Positions 33,145-40,976 of a stretch of DNA of 40,976 bases are shown in pieces (within the stretch, counting starts at the first letter, position 1; the number at the start of each line of letters is the position of its first letter). This DNA is from Hepatobacter sp965661165 (GTDB lineage Bacteria > Pseudomonadota > Alphaproteobacteria > Holosporales > Hepatobacteraceae). The translations under genes were made by a program, and so were the position numbers. The DNA is taken from NCBI GenBank assembly GCA_965661165.1, contig CBFICL010000007.1, positions 1 through 40,976 on the forward strand. The letters run 5' to 3'. The notes beneath the pieces were generated by a model. That model saw nothing but the letters and a program-made list of their open reading frames with translations. It ran no database searches and was not told where the DNA came from.

Positions 33145-34179
33145 TCAAATGAAGTATTTAATCGCTTTTTTACCCGACTTTTTATCTTGTGACACTGTTT
33201 TCTGTTCATCTTCTTGCGAGGCGGAGGAGAGAGAAGAAGTCTGCTTTTCTATGTCTTCTTTTTCAACATAGCCCATGGTGTCTTTGTTTTTCTCATGCTC
33301 ATGTTGAGGCACATCCGGATAAAACAAAAGGCTGATGCGTCGTTGCTCTTCTTTTGTGATGTCAGGATCGGGCATTTTTTGTGACGCCTTGCCCACCACT
33401 GATCGGATGGTAAGCTCAGGCACCCTTTGCTCTAAAAAACGACGAGTGGTATTGGCGCGATCTGAAGAAAGCTCCCAGTTTGTATAGGAACGATCATGGT
33501 AAGGCCGGCTATCTGTGTGACCCACGATGGTGGTTTTTCCTGAAAACCGTGCCAATGTTTCGGCCACAGATTGCACCACGCGCCGAGCCCGAGGAAGCAG
33601 ATGTTGACTGCCAATGGCAAACATTGAATCTGGATGTGTGTCTAAAAAATCAATACGTATATATTTTTTCTCACGGGTAATGCGCACCTGCTTTCCCAGC
33701 TCACCTTCCTTAGATAACCCTTCTGAAATGGCGTGAGCCATGTGCTGCATGGCTTTTTCCTGTTCTTTTTGAAGTACTAAGGGAAGCCCGCCCGCTTTGT
33801 CGCTGCTCACGTCGTCTTCAGGCACATAACGACCCAACACCTCAGATTCATTTTTTTCCACAGCGCCCATAGGCGGAACGACAGTGAATTCTGCTGCCAT
33901 TTCAGAAAGAGGACCATCCACCGTGATGGTTGACCCGCCCAAAATACCGCCAATGCCCACATCACTTTCATCAACACCTGAAGCATTAAAAAAGCGTGAG
34001 ACATCAGGCTTGGTGTCTGTTTTTAAAATCGTTGTCAACCACATCACCAAGAAAAAACACATAAGCGCTGTCATAAAGTCAGCAAGCGCAATTTTCCACG
34101 CCGTGCTGTGAGCGTCGTGATCCCCCTTTTTGATCTTCTTGACAATAATGGGTTGCTGATTTTTCGATGAAGGTGCCAT
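33145..34179 (-). CDS. motB: Flagellar stator protein MotB
   Basis: Proton-channel and peptidoglycan-anchoring half of the stator. A single N-terminal membrane helix (WKIALADFMTALMCFFLVMW) carries the essential channel Asp in ADFMTA. The C-terminal OmpA-like domain (about 200-300) has the peptidoglycan-binding pattern VGHTDSRPYHDRSYTNWELSSDRA. Between them is a variable linker with the plug region. The last 45 residues are charged. It follows motA after six bases and is presumably cotranscribed from the sigma-54 promoter at 35082-35096. Confidence 0.96.
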   Translation of the reverse strand: MAPSSKNQQPIIVKKIKKGDHDAHSTAWKIALADFMTALMCFFLVMWLTTILKTDTKPDVSRFFNASGVDESDVGIGGILGGSTITVDGPLSEMAAEFTVVPPMGAVEKNESEVLGRYVPEDDVSSDKAGGLPLVLQKEQEKAMQHMAHAISEGLSKEGELGKQVRITREKKYIRIDFLDTHPDSMFAIGSQHLLPRARRVVQSVAETLARFSGKTTIVGHTDSRPYHDRSYTNWELSSDRANTTRRFLEQRVPELTIRSVVGKASQKMPDPDITKEEQRRISLLFYPDVPQHEHEKNKDTMGYVEKEDIEKQTSSLSSASQEDEQKTVSQDKKSGKKAIKYFI

Positions 34180-34185
34180 GAAAAA

Positions 34186-35043
34186 TTAAACCGAAACGCC
34201 GTCCACAGCTTGCTCAACCTCATAAAAGGTCGGTCTGTTTTCGTGATAAATGGTTTTACGCGCAAACTCTACAGACACCGAGGGGGGATATCCATGCATG
34301 TGGGCCAATATGCCTGACTTGATGGCTTCAAAATACTTCAAGTCTGTTTGACCAATAGCCTTGATGCCCGCCCCAATGGGACCCACAAAACCATAAGATA
34401 GCAAAATACCCGCAAACGTACCCACAAGAGCCGTCGCAATCAGATTACCAATAATTTCGGGCGGCTGAGAAATAGCGCCCATCGTGTGAATCACCCCCAA
34501 CACAGCTGCCACAATCCCTAAGGCCGGCAAGCCATCTGCAATGTTTTGAAACACGCCAGGAATATGCATCGTCTGTTCGTGAAGGGTTTCAAGCTCTTCA
34601 TCAAGCACAGCTTCCACTTCTGTGGGGCTTTCTGTCCCCATGGTGAGCATACGCAAATAATCACACAAAAAGGTGAGAGCATGGTCATCCTTAACAAATT
34701 CTGAAAATCCACTAAAAATAGGGCTGTCTTTAGGGTTTTCAATGTGCTTTTCAATTTCGAGAATGCCTTTGGTGCGAATGGTTTTAAACACAGTGAAAAG
34801 CACGGTTAACAGCTCCGTATAAGAAGCCTTGCTATACTTAGGCCCCTTGAAAAGTCGGCCGAGGGCGCCAGGAATTTCTTTCAAGTTGCCCATCGTACAC
34901 GATGTCACTAACGCGCCGGCAGCTGAGCCGAAGATAATCAAAAGCTCGGCAGGCTGCCAAAGCCCATGAATGTGTCCTCCAGAAATGGCATACCCCCCCA
35001 GCACACAGCCGGCGACAATCAAAATGCCAATCATCCAAAGCAT
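34186..35043 (-). CDS. motA: Flagellar stator protein MotA
   Basis: Four-helix proton-channel subunit of the motor stator, 285 residues. Two membrane segments lie at the N-terminus (MIGILIVAGCVLGGYAIS and PAELLIIFGSAAGALVTS), and two in the C-terminal half (IADGLPALGIVAAVLGVIHTMG and ATALVGTFAGILLSYGFVGPIG), with the large cytoplasmic loop between them that contacts FliG. The two conserved prolines of the channel lie in GLPALG and GFVGP. It precedes motB. A TGGCAC-N5-TTGC sigma-54 promoter lies 40 bases upstream, so FlbD is the likely activator. The motor genes are separate from the fliF operon, as in many alphaproteobacteria. Confidence 0.96.
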   Translation of the reverse strand: MLWMIGILIVAGCVLGGYAISGGHIHGLWQPAELLIIFGSAAGALVTSCTMGNLKEIPGALGRLFKGPKYSKASYTELLTVLFTVFKTIRTKGILEIEKHIENPKDSPIFSGFSEFVKDDHALTFLCDYLRMLTMGTESPTEVEAVLDEELETLHEQTMHIPGVFQNIADGLPALGIVAAVLGVIHTMGAISQPPEIIGNLIATALVGTFAGILLSYGFVGPIGAGIKAIGQTDLKYFEAIKSGILAHMHGYPPSVSVEFARKTIYHENRPTFYEVEQAVDGVSV

Positions 35044-35081
35044 AAGGATCTAAGACAGTAAAACGAGTCACGCATAAGGGA

Positions 35082-35096
35082 GCAAAAAATGTGCCA
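35082..35096 (-). promoter_or_regulatory. Sigma-54 promoter of motAB
   Basis: Read on the minus strand: TGGCAC (35091-35096), ATTTT, TTGC (35082-35085), matching the -24/-12 consensus TGGCAC-N5-TTGC exactly. The start point would lie near 35071 and motA begins at 35043. The flagellar activator FlbD is encoded in this window; rpoN is not. Confidence 0.8.
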
Positions 35097-35273
35097 ATCA
35101 CCCCACCCTATCTATCAAAAAATTCAGACCTATCCACGCCAATCTTCCCCGCCATAACGCTTCTCTCTTTGTGATGGAGACGTAAAGAAAACCCCCTGCA
35201 CCAAACAGGCCGTTGTGTTTTGCGAAAGTTTTGTAATAATAGAACATCTGGCTTTATCACAAGGGCATGTGTT

Positions 35274-36635
35274 TTGAGCAAATCCTCGCCTTCTTTACAC
35301 GATCTAGAGACGCTCACGCTCAAGGTTTCCGAGCTTCTTGAGAAAAAGAAGCATCGCAGCATTTTGCCCCTGATCAAAAACCTTCACCCCAGCGATGTAG
35401 CGAAGATTATTCAATATCTTCCCCCCCATGAACGCCATCTTTTTGTGCAAAAATTTTGGACGCACATGGAAGGCGGTGAAGTCCTGACCTATCTTGATGA
35501 TAATGTGCGGGAGCACTTAACAGACATGCTGGGCCACAAAGAGCTGGCCAGCGCCGTCAAAGATCTGGAAAGTGATGATGCCTTTTCTGTGCTTGAGGAC
35601 TTGTCTGACAACCAAAAAAGGGCGGTGCTCGCCTCTATCAGTCCCCTTGAGCGACAACGCTTTGAAGCACTCCAACATTTTCCCAAAGATTCAGCCGCGC
35701 GCTTGATGCAGCAAGAAATGATTGCGGTCTCGCCTGAGTGGACTGTGAAGGAAGTGTTGCAGTATATCGCCTCTAACAAAACATTACCGCGCACTTTTTA
35801 TGATATTCATCTGGTGAAAGACGATTGGACGTTGGTGGGGTGCGTGTCTCTGGCCGATGTAATGCGTGCCAATGTCAACAAAAAAATAGCGGATCTGATC
35901 GGTGGCGATCTTTATACCATTTCGGCCCTTGAAGATCAGGAACAGATTGCGCTTCACTTTAAAAACTATTCCCTCATTTCAGCGCCCGTAGTAAATGACA
36001 AAGGCATTTTGATGGGCGTTATCACAGCTGATGACGTATTGACCGTTGTGGATCGCGAAGCTGAGGAAGACATCATGCACCTTGGCGGCATTGGCGCTTC
36101 CGACTTTTATGCGCCGATTATTCCCACAACCCTTGCCCGCTTTCAGTGGTTGCTTATCACCTTTTTTAACACGCTTCTTGCTTCGGCCGTAATTTCTCAA
36201 TTTCAGATGGTGTTGGAAAAAAAGGTGGCCTTGGCTGTGTTGATGCCCATTGTGGCAGCCATGGGGGGCAATGCCGGCATGCAAGTGGTGACGGTGGTGG
36301 TGCGCGCGCTTGCAACCCATGAACTGAGTGTCTTTAACATGAGCCGCACCTTGGCCAAATCTTTTGTGGTGTCTTTTTTGAATGGCATCATCTTTGCGCT
36401 GTTCCTCTCGCTGGTGGCCGTGGTGTGGTTTGCAGATATATCGCTGGGCATTGTGTTAGGAGCGGCGATGCTGCTGAATATGCTGTGGGCAGGCGTTGCA
36501 GGCACGCTTCTCCCTGTGATGACTCACCGTATGGGCCTTGACCCGGCGTTAAGTGCAGGCCCCATCTTAACCACGACAACAGATGTTTTAGGATTTTCTA
36601 TATTTCTGGGTCTGGCGCGCCACTTTCTTTTTTAA
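35274..36635 (+). CDS. mgtE: Magnesium transporter MgtE
   Basis: Mg2+-gated channel. The N-terminal superhelical domain (about 20-140, LHPSDVAKIIQYLPPHERHL, YLDDNVREHLTDMLG) senses cytosolic Mg2+. Two CBS domains follow (ARLMQQEMIAVSPEWTVKEV... and DLYTISALEDQEQIALHF...GVITADDVL), then the five-helix pore (LLITFFNTLLASAVISQF, MPIVAAMGGNAGMQ, TTTTDVLGF), with PILTTTTD as the pore signature. The frame runs back to TTG 35220, but a -10-like TAATAAT at 35234-35240 and AAGGG eight bases upstream favour TTG 35274 (residue 19 of the open frame). Divergent from motA. Confidence 0.93.
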   Translation: MSKSSPSLHDLETLTLKVSELLEKKKHRSILPLIKNLHPSDVAKIIQYLPPHERHLFVQKFWTHMEGGEVLTYLDDNVREHLTDMLGHKELASAVKDLESDDAFSVLEDLSDNQKRAVLASISPLERQRFEALQHFPKDSAARLMQQEMIAVSPEWTVKEVLQYIASNKTLPRTFYDIHLVKDDWTLVGCVSLADVMRANVNKKIADLIGGDLYTISALEDQEQIALHFKNYSLISAPVVNDKGILMGVITADDVLTVVDREAEEDIMHLGGIGASDFYAPIIPTTLARFQWLLITFFNTLLASAVISQFQMVLEKKVALAVLMPIVAAMGGNAGMQVVTVVVRALATHELSVFNMSRTLAKSFVVSFLNGIIFALFLSLVAVVWFADISLGIVLGAAMLLNMLWAGVAGTLLPVMTHRMGLDPALSAGPILTTTTDVLGFSIFLGLARHFLF

Positions 36636-36763
36636 TGGCTGTTTGTTTTCTGTATTGAGCCTACCCGGTTCCCCCCTCTTCTATCGTTATTCTTGGGGCT
36701 CATTTGTAAAAAAGGGGGGTTTGTGTTAACCTATCGTTAGAATTATGTGCCAAGACCCTTTTT

Positions 36764-37963
36764 ATGATCATTAAACAGTTGCCTTTCCAGCTTTTGGTAA
36801 CCATTGTTTTTACAGCTCTTTTTGGTCCCCTGCTGCCACAAAGCCTGCTTAATGTCCTCTATACGACAGGCATGATCTTTAAAGATATCCTCATGGCTTT
36901 TATCCCCCTCGTGGTGTGGGGGTACCTGATGTCGTCCATGGTGTCTTTTGATAAAAAGAGCCTCGTTTTTGCGCTGAATCTTGTGGTCCTCACCGTCATC
37001 TCAAGCCTTATGACAGCCTTGGTTGCTTATGGCTTTTCCATCTCGTGCCTCCCCTTTTTAGGTCTTGATATTCTTATCAAGCAACCCGAAGCCATCGCCC
37101 CTTCAGGCTCTATTCAGGCGCTCTGGACATTGCCATTCGCCTCACCACTCACTCCCAGCGTGGCCATTGTCTTGGCCTTGGTGCTTGGGTGCCTCTCAGT
37201 GTTTGGTGACTTTCCTCGTCTTAAGAGCTTTGCTTTTGGGCTGAGAGATCACGCTACACGCATTTTGAAAACCTATTTTATCCCTCTGCTTCCGCTGTAT
37301 GTGATGTCGGTGTTGCTCAAAATTCAATCAGAAGGCTCGCTTGAATTCTTATTTAAAGAATATGGCAAGATCTTTACGGCTCTTTATGCCGTGCTGTTCT
37401 TTATGTTGGGGATGATGACCTTTATGGTGGGTGGCAAAACATGGAAAGGCTTGAAAAACACCATCGCTCTTTTCTTAAAGCCCGCTATGACCGCGCTTAC
37501 CACGATGTCAGGGGTGGCAGCGATGCCTTTCATGGTGGATAGCATTGCGAAAAAAACGAAAAATAGCCGCTATGCAGAGTTTAGCATTCCTTTGATGACC
37601 AACATCCACACCTTAGGTGACGGGTTTGTGATTACCGCCACCGCCATTGCTATTCTTTACATGACAGGCAGCCCGATGCCCACCCTGGCTCAAGGGTTGG
37701 TATTTGTGGGATGTTATGGCCTGGCCAGGTTTTTCAATGCCTGTGTCCCGGGCGGCGGCATTCTTGTCATGGCCCCTTTTGTCGAAAAATACCTGGGCCT
37801 TGGTCCAGAATGGGTAGGTCTGCTCACGACACTTTATGTGCTTCAAGACCCTCTGATCACGTTTATTAACACATTAGGCAACGGGCTGCTCAGTTTGTTT
37901 GTCTACCCCTTGTTTGAAAAACGCCTCACCGGCACAGAGGAAGAGAAGCGTAGCCTGGCCTGA
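36764..37963 (+). CDS. SDF-family dicarboxylate/amino acid:cation symporter (divergent)
   Basis: Secondary transporter of about 399 residues, with eight hydrophobic segments and the two re-entrant hairpin regions of the GltP/DctA family. In hairpin 1 the serine-rich tip is TTMSGVAAMP instead of SSSS-TLP. The NMDGT motif is replaced by NIHTLGDGF. The VPGGG motif (CVPGGGILVMAPFVEKYLGL) is conserved. These changes suggest altered cation coupling or substrate, such as glutamate, aspartate or C4-dicarboxylate. It begins at ATG 36764, 128 bases after mgtE, and is convergent with the HAD gene. The substrate cannot be read from sequence. Confidence 0.8.
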   Translation: MIIKQLPFQLLVTIVFTALFGPLLPQSLLNVLYTTGMIFKDILMAFIPLVVWGYLMSSMVSFDKKSLVFALNLVVLTVISSLMTALVAYGFSISCLPFLGLDILIKQPEAIAPSGSIQALWTLPFASPLTPSVAIVLALVLGCLSVFGDFPRLKSFAFGLRDHATRILKTYFIPLLPLYVMSVLLKIQSEGSLEFLFKEYGKIFTALYAVLFFMLGMMTFMVGGKTWKGLKNTIALFLKPAMTALTTMSGVAAMPFMVDSIAKKTKNSRYAEFSIPLMTNIHTLGDGFVITATAIAILYMTGSPMPTLAQGLVFVGCYGLARFFNACVPGGGILVMAPFVEKYLGLGPEWVGLLTTLYVLQDPLITFINTLGNGLLSLFVYPLFEKRLTGTEEEKRSLA

Positions 37964-37969
37964 GGGACG

Positions 37970-38830
37970 CTACCACGCCAACACGTTCATCACATAGGTG
38001 GGTTGGAAGGAAAAGTCCCGTAAAAATGAGGCCACGTAAGGTGATGACGTTTGCGGAAAGTGCTCTTGATGGACGCCTGTTGTCAAAATCAACACACTGG
38101 AAAGCCCCGCTGATGTCGCACCTTCGATGTCTGTCCACATGGAGTCGCCCACAGCCACCACCTTGTCTTTAGGCGCGTCTAACATCTCAAGCGCCATCTC
38201 ATAAAAGGCTTTATAGGGCTTACCATACCACAACACGCGCCCGCCCATGGTCTCATACATGCGCCCCAACGTGCCGGCACACAAGGCTTTCTCTCCTTCA
38301 AGCATGACATATGGATCAGGGTTGGCGCACACAACAGGCCGCGCTAACTGAAGCGCTTGCGCAAAAAATGTCTCATAATCTTGCGGGTAAGACCAGGCTT
38401 TATCAGGCCCGGTCAGCAGAATAAAATCAGCCTCCTGTAAAGAAGACACACACACATACCCTTCTTTATCAAGAAGCCGCGCGTGCACACCGAGATGATA
38501 AAAACGCGTGCCTAGCGGGAAAGAATCATCACTCTCTAACGATGACTTCACATGGATGCCCGAAGATAACACGGATTGATAAAGGGAAGGATCAATCCCT
38601 ATCTTCGCTAACGAGGAGGCAATATCTGGCACCAAACGCGGTGCATTAGAAAAAAGCGTCACGTGTTTTTTGTGTTGCTGAAGCGCCTTCAAGCAGCGAA
38701 GCGCATCAGGAAACACAGGGCCGCCATTGTGCAACACACCATAAATATCCAGCAAGACGTGGGTGAAATGACGATCAAGGTCATGAAGACCTGAGAGAGA
38801 TCGGGGACCATTGTCCCTATTCTGTGCCAT
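37970..38830 (-). CDS. HAD-superfamily IIA hydrolase (TIGR01459, NagD-like)
   Basis: Cytoplasmic phosphatase of 286 residues. HAD motif I is LDIYGVLHNGG (nucleophile Asp in the DxYG form usual for this subfamily), motif II is TLFSNAPR, a Lys appears in WYGKPYKAFYEMAL and motif IV is VAVGDSMWTDIEGA. A class IIA cap domain lies between motifs II and III (LLTGPDKAWSYPQDYETFF). Substrates in the family are nucleotide or sugar phosphates; none can be named here. It is convergent with the symporter, six bases apart, and precedes tRNA-Asn on the same strand. Confidence 0.9.
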   Translation of the reverse strand: MAQNRDNGPRSLSGLHDLDRHFTHVLLDIYGVLHNGGPVFPDALRCLKALQQHKKHVTLFSNAPRLVPDIASSLAKIGIDPSLYQSVLSSGIHVKSSLESDDSFPLGTRFYHLGVHARLLDKEGYVCVSSLQEADFILLTGPDKAWSYPQDYETFFAQALQLARPVVCANPDPYVMLEGEKALCAGTLGRMYETMGGRVLWYGKPYKAFYEMALEMLDAPKDKVVAVGDSMWTDIEGATSAGLSSVLILTTGVHQEHFPQTSSPYVASFLRDFSFQPTYVMNVLAW

Positions 38831-38973
38831 ATACGCTCAATCCTTGCTTCCCAACGATGTCAGGGCACCACGGGGGTACACACTTAGGTTCCAATATTTA
38901 GCCTAAAAAGACATTAATGAGCAGGCAGCTCCGTTGGTGCCTCTTTGGGCTGTTTCCATATTCTCACACGCCC

Positions 38974-39049
38974 TGGCTCCCCGGGCCGGACTCGAACCAG
39001 CGACATGGTGGTTAACAGCCACCCGCTCTACCAACTGAGCTACCGGGGA
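38974..39049 (-). tRNA. tRNA-Asn (GTT)
   Basis: Cloverleaf with acceptor TCCCCGG/CCGGGGA, D-arm AGCTCAGTTGGTAGAGC, anticodon GTT in CTGTTAA, T-arm GCTGG-TTCGAGT-CCGGC, discriminator G and encoded CCA. Confidence 0.96.
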
Positions 39050-39198
39050 TCATGGTCTGTTATAGCAGATATCCCCCAAATCACTCAAGCATAAAGGCGG
39101 CTTTTTATCACACCCTGCACGGATCATAAGAAAATATTTCTCGCCTTTATGCCCATTGTGCCGATATCTTTGATTCCCCTTACCCCTCTCTTGAGCCA

Positions 39199-40341
39199 TC
39201 AGCGGGAGGATGACGCCTTGAGCTGCTGGTAAAGACGATATGTGTTGTCGTGACAGGTGTGGATATTAAAGTGGTTCACCATGTGTGCCCGAGCTTTTTG
39301 ACCCATGGCGACTCGTTTTTGGGGGGATAAGGCCAAGGCCTTGACCAGAACTTGTGCAAAAGCTTGGCGGCACGCCTCTTCAGACGTTCCTTTTTTCACC
39401 AAAAAACCAGACTTCCCGTCTTGAACCAGCTCGCACAGGGCCCCATCCGCAAACCCCACCACGGGCACACCCATGGCGCTGGCCTCTGCGGCCACAAGAC
39501 CAAACCCCTCAGGTTTGCGTGTAGGCACAAGCACCCAAGATGCCCCGCGATAAAGAGGTTTCATATCCTCCACATAGGGCAATAGTGATACATGATCGTC
39601 CAGGCCATAGGCTTGTATATGTTTGCGCAAAGACCGTGTATAGGGCGTGTCTTTTTGAAGGCCCACACATACAAGCTTGAGAGAAGGGTATTCTTTCACA
39701 AGATCCTTCAAAATCGATAACACAAGGTGCTGTCCCTTGATGGGGGAAAAGCGACCGGGCAACAGCAACACGGTGTCTTTGAGACCCCACATTAACAACG
39801 CGCGCGCCTTGGCCATGGAAAGCGAGGATGGCGCATCGTCTACATTCACTCCACGCTCAATCACAGAGATGGCCTCGCTGCCCACACCATAGGTTTTGCC
39901 CATGTGCTCATAAATAAACGCTGAAATAGCAATGGTGTGCGTGGCACGAAGCATAACGCGGTTATAATACTTTTTGAACAGACCAGAGACGCCATAGGCC
40001 CCATGAAACGTGCTTACCCACGGAATGTTCAGATGCCCCGCCGCCCACAGGCACGACCACGCCGGCGCCCGTGAGTGCACATGCATAATATCCACGCCTT
40101 GGCTCTGACACAAGGCGACCAAACGACCCGCATTGGCCCAAAGATGCCACGGCGCTTTTCGCTGCAACGGCAATGTATGGTGCTCAATTTTTTGGGCGGC
40201 CAAAGCATCCACAAGGCGCCCCCCTGAAGATGCCACTTCAGGCACGATATCACGTTGTTTTTTCAGAAACGTCACAAGACGCAGGGTGTCTTCTTCAGCG
40301 CCGCCGCCATCAAAGGCCGGCAAAACGTGCAAAACCTTCAT
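39199..40341 (-). CDS. GT4-family glycosyltransferase
   Basis: GT-B retaining glycosyltransferase, probably in lipopolysaccharide or capsule synthesis. N-terminal domain: HVLPAFDGGGAEEDTLRL (Gly-rich acceptor loop) and HVHSRAPAW. The C-terminal domain has LLLPGRFSPIKGQHL and the E-x7-E signature (EGFGLVAAEASAMGVPVV), followed by LCELVQDGKSGFLV, binding the nucleotide sugar. The ATG at 40341 (MKVLHVLPAF) has AAGGG about eight bases upstream; the frame continues to 40371 with a weaker start. It lies 34 bases after tRNA-Gly on the same strand. The donor and acceptor are not predictable; the PagL-like pair elsewhere suggests an active lipid A/LPS biology. Confidence 0.9.
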   Translation of the reverse strand: MKVLHVLPAFDGGGAEEDTLRLVTFLKKQRDIVPEVASSGGRLVDALAAQKIEHHTLPLQRKAPWHLWANAGRLVALCQSQGVDIMHVHSRAPAWSCLWAAGHLNIPWVSTFHGAYGVSGLFKKYYNRVMLRATHTIAISAFIYEHMGKTYGVGSEAISVIERGVNVDDAPSSLSMAKARALLMWGLKDTVLLLPGRFSPIKGQHLVLSILKDLVKEYPSLKLVCVGLQKDTPYTRSLRKHIQAYGLDDHVSLLPYVEDMKPLYRGASWVLVPTRKPEGFGLVAAEASAMGVPVVGFADGALCELVQDGKSGFLVKKGTSEEACRQAFAQVLVKALALSPQKRVAMGQKARAHMVNHFNIHTCHDNTYRLYQQLKASSSR

Positions 40342-40375
40342 GCCTGCCCTTTTCTGCACCTCTATCATCACATCC

Positions 40376-40449
40376 TGGAGCGGGTGATGGGGATCGAACC
40401 CACGTAACCAGCTTGGAAGGCTGGGGCTCTACCATTGAGCTACACCCGC
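40376..40449 (-). tRNA. tRNA-Gly (TCC)
   Basis: Cloverleaf with acceptor GCGGGTG/CACCCGC, anticodon TCC in CTTCCAA, T-arm GTGGG-TTCGATC-CCCAT, discriminator U and encoded CCA (40376-40378). Confidence 0.96.
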
Positions 40450-40578
40450 AAAACGCACCCTTCTCACCCTAGCACACCTCAAGGCGCCAGGGCCAGGGGA
40501 AATCACGCGCCGTTGGTGTGCCCGTTCCACCTATCATGCCCTCCGATCATAAATGGCTGGTTGCGCACCTTCACAATC

Positions 40579-40607
40579 TTGACAATGTGTCATGGGAGGC
40601 TAAAGAT
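40579..40607 (+). promoter_or_regulatory. Promoter/operator of the TGACA-N3-TGTCA type, site D
   Basis: TTGACA (40579-40584) is followed by ATGTGTCAT, giving the perfect palindrome TGACA-ATG-TGTCA. A -10 candidate TAAAGAT lies at 40601-40607 after 16-17 bases. The T6G tail of sites A-C is absent. The -35 ends 52 bases before ATG 40636, the same distance as site B to its gene. Confidence 0.65.
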
Positions 40608-40635
40608 GGATTGAGCCTTGGGGGAGAGGTTTTTG

Positions 40636-40976
40636 ATGTCTTGGATGAGGATGGTCATGATGGGGGCAAGCCTTGTGAGCATGGGGGCCGTTTGCGCGCA
40701 AGGTCAAGGTGGCCAAGATAGGTCTAAAGGGCCCAAACATGTGGCGCGTTTATCGTGTGTGAAGCCTGCCTGCCCAGAAGGGGAAAAGCCCGGTGTGTGT
40801 TTAAAGCAGCGTTGTTATCCGCCCGCCGAAGAAGAAACCAAAGAGAATCAAGACGTTCAAGAAATTATGGGTGACGATTGGCAGAAGGTGCGTGATGCCC
40901 TGCGGGCGGTGTGGGAGGTGATCTTATACAGCGTGCACACAAACGATCGAGGGGCCTTTGCCGATCTGCTTACCTA
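40636..40976 (+). CDS. Exported protein of unknown function (5' part, runs off the window)
   Basis: ATG 40636 with GAGG six bases upstream opens a frame of 113 codons that is still open at the window edge. It starts with a signal peptide (MRMVMMGASLVSMG after MSW, cleavage near AVCA), followed by a Gln/Gly-rich stretch, a cysteine-containing segment (LSCVKPACPEGEK, CLKQRC), a Glu-rich linker and a helical part (DDWQKVRDALRAVWEVI). No family recognised. Its promoter (site D) matches those of the three exported-protein genes at 7987-11526, which links them as one set although they are about 29 kb apart. Confidence 0.7.
   Translation, partial: MSWMRMVMMGASLVSMGAVCAQGQGGQDRSKGPKHVARLSCVKPACPEGEKPGVCLKQRCYPPAEEETKENQDVQEIMGDDWQKVRDALRAVWEVILYSVHTNDRGAFADLLT

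Noticed and set aside
40518..40721. 67-codon plus-strand frame near the right end
   Set aside because: It overlaps promoter site D and the better-supported exported gene in another frame, and resembles no known protein.

Overview
The window reads as chromosomal DNA of a flagellated alphaproteobacterium. The evidence is the fliF-fliG-fliH-fliN-flbD-flhA cluster with a Caulobacter-type FlbD, the dnaG-rpoD pair, class Ia NrdB, 7Fe ferredoxin FdxA, and the DUF3501 plus Fe-S protein pair common in alphaproteobacteria. Many signal-peptide genes of unknown function, a decayed-looking aconitase relative, a frameshifted gene and small irregularities suggest a host-associated lineage such as Holosporales. 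That is inference; the species cannot be named from this sequence.

Layout. 1-1421 (minus): 5' part of a UbiA prenyltransferase and a D,D-carboxypeptidase. 1590-6411: AMP nucleosidase, two tandem PagL-like lipid A deacylases, and divergently arranged rlmE and an rlmB-like methyltransferase. 6483-12428: an Fe-S oxidoreductase and a DUF3501 protein, separated by about 3.9 kb that holds three minus-strand genes for exported proteins of unknown function (one frameshifted). 12440-14767: an aconitase-like protein lacking the Fe-S and catalytic motifs. 14833-19666: initiator tRNA, a small exported protein, nrdB, tRNA-Cys, priA and fdxA. 19769-27448: a proline-rich exported protein, then the minus-strand flagellar export/basal-body operon. 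27646-31236: dnaG and rpoD. 31669-33079: two tandem paralogous exported proteins after an AT-rich leader. 33145-35043: motA-motB behind a near-perfect sigma-54 promoter. 35274-40371: mgtE, an SDF-type symporter, a NagD-like HAD phosphatase, tRNA-Asn and a GT4 glycosyltransferase. The right edge has tRNA-Gly and the start of another exported protein.

How parts connect. The early flagellar operon (MS ring, switch, export gate) encodes FlbD, a sigma-54 activator. motAB, 7 kb away, has a TGGCAC-N5-TTGC promoter, so FlbD plausibly activates it. RlmE, RlmB and the tRNAs are translation housekeeping; PriA, DnaG and NrdB serve replication.

The most unusual signal is a promoter module with the palindrome TGACA-N3-TGTCA built into the -35 box. 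It sits 52-58 bases before the start codon of four separate signal-peptide genes: three at 7987-11526 and one at the right edge, about 29 kb away. This looks like a small regulon of secreted, possibly host-directed, proteins. The second is the full-length aconitase homologue that has lost every recognisable cofactor and active-site motif but keeps an open frame.
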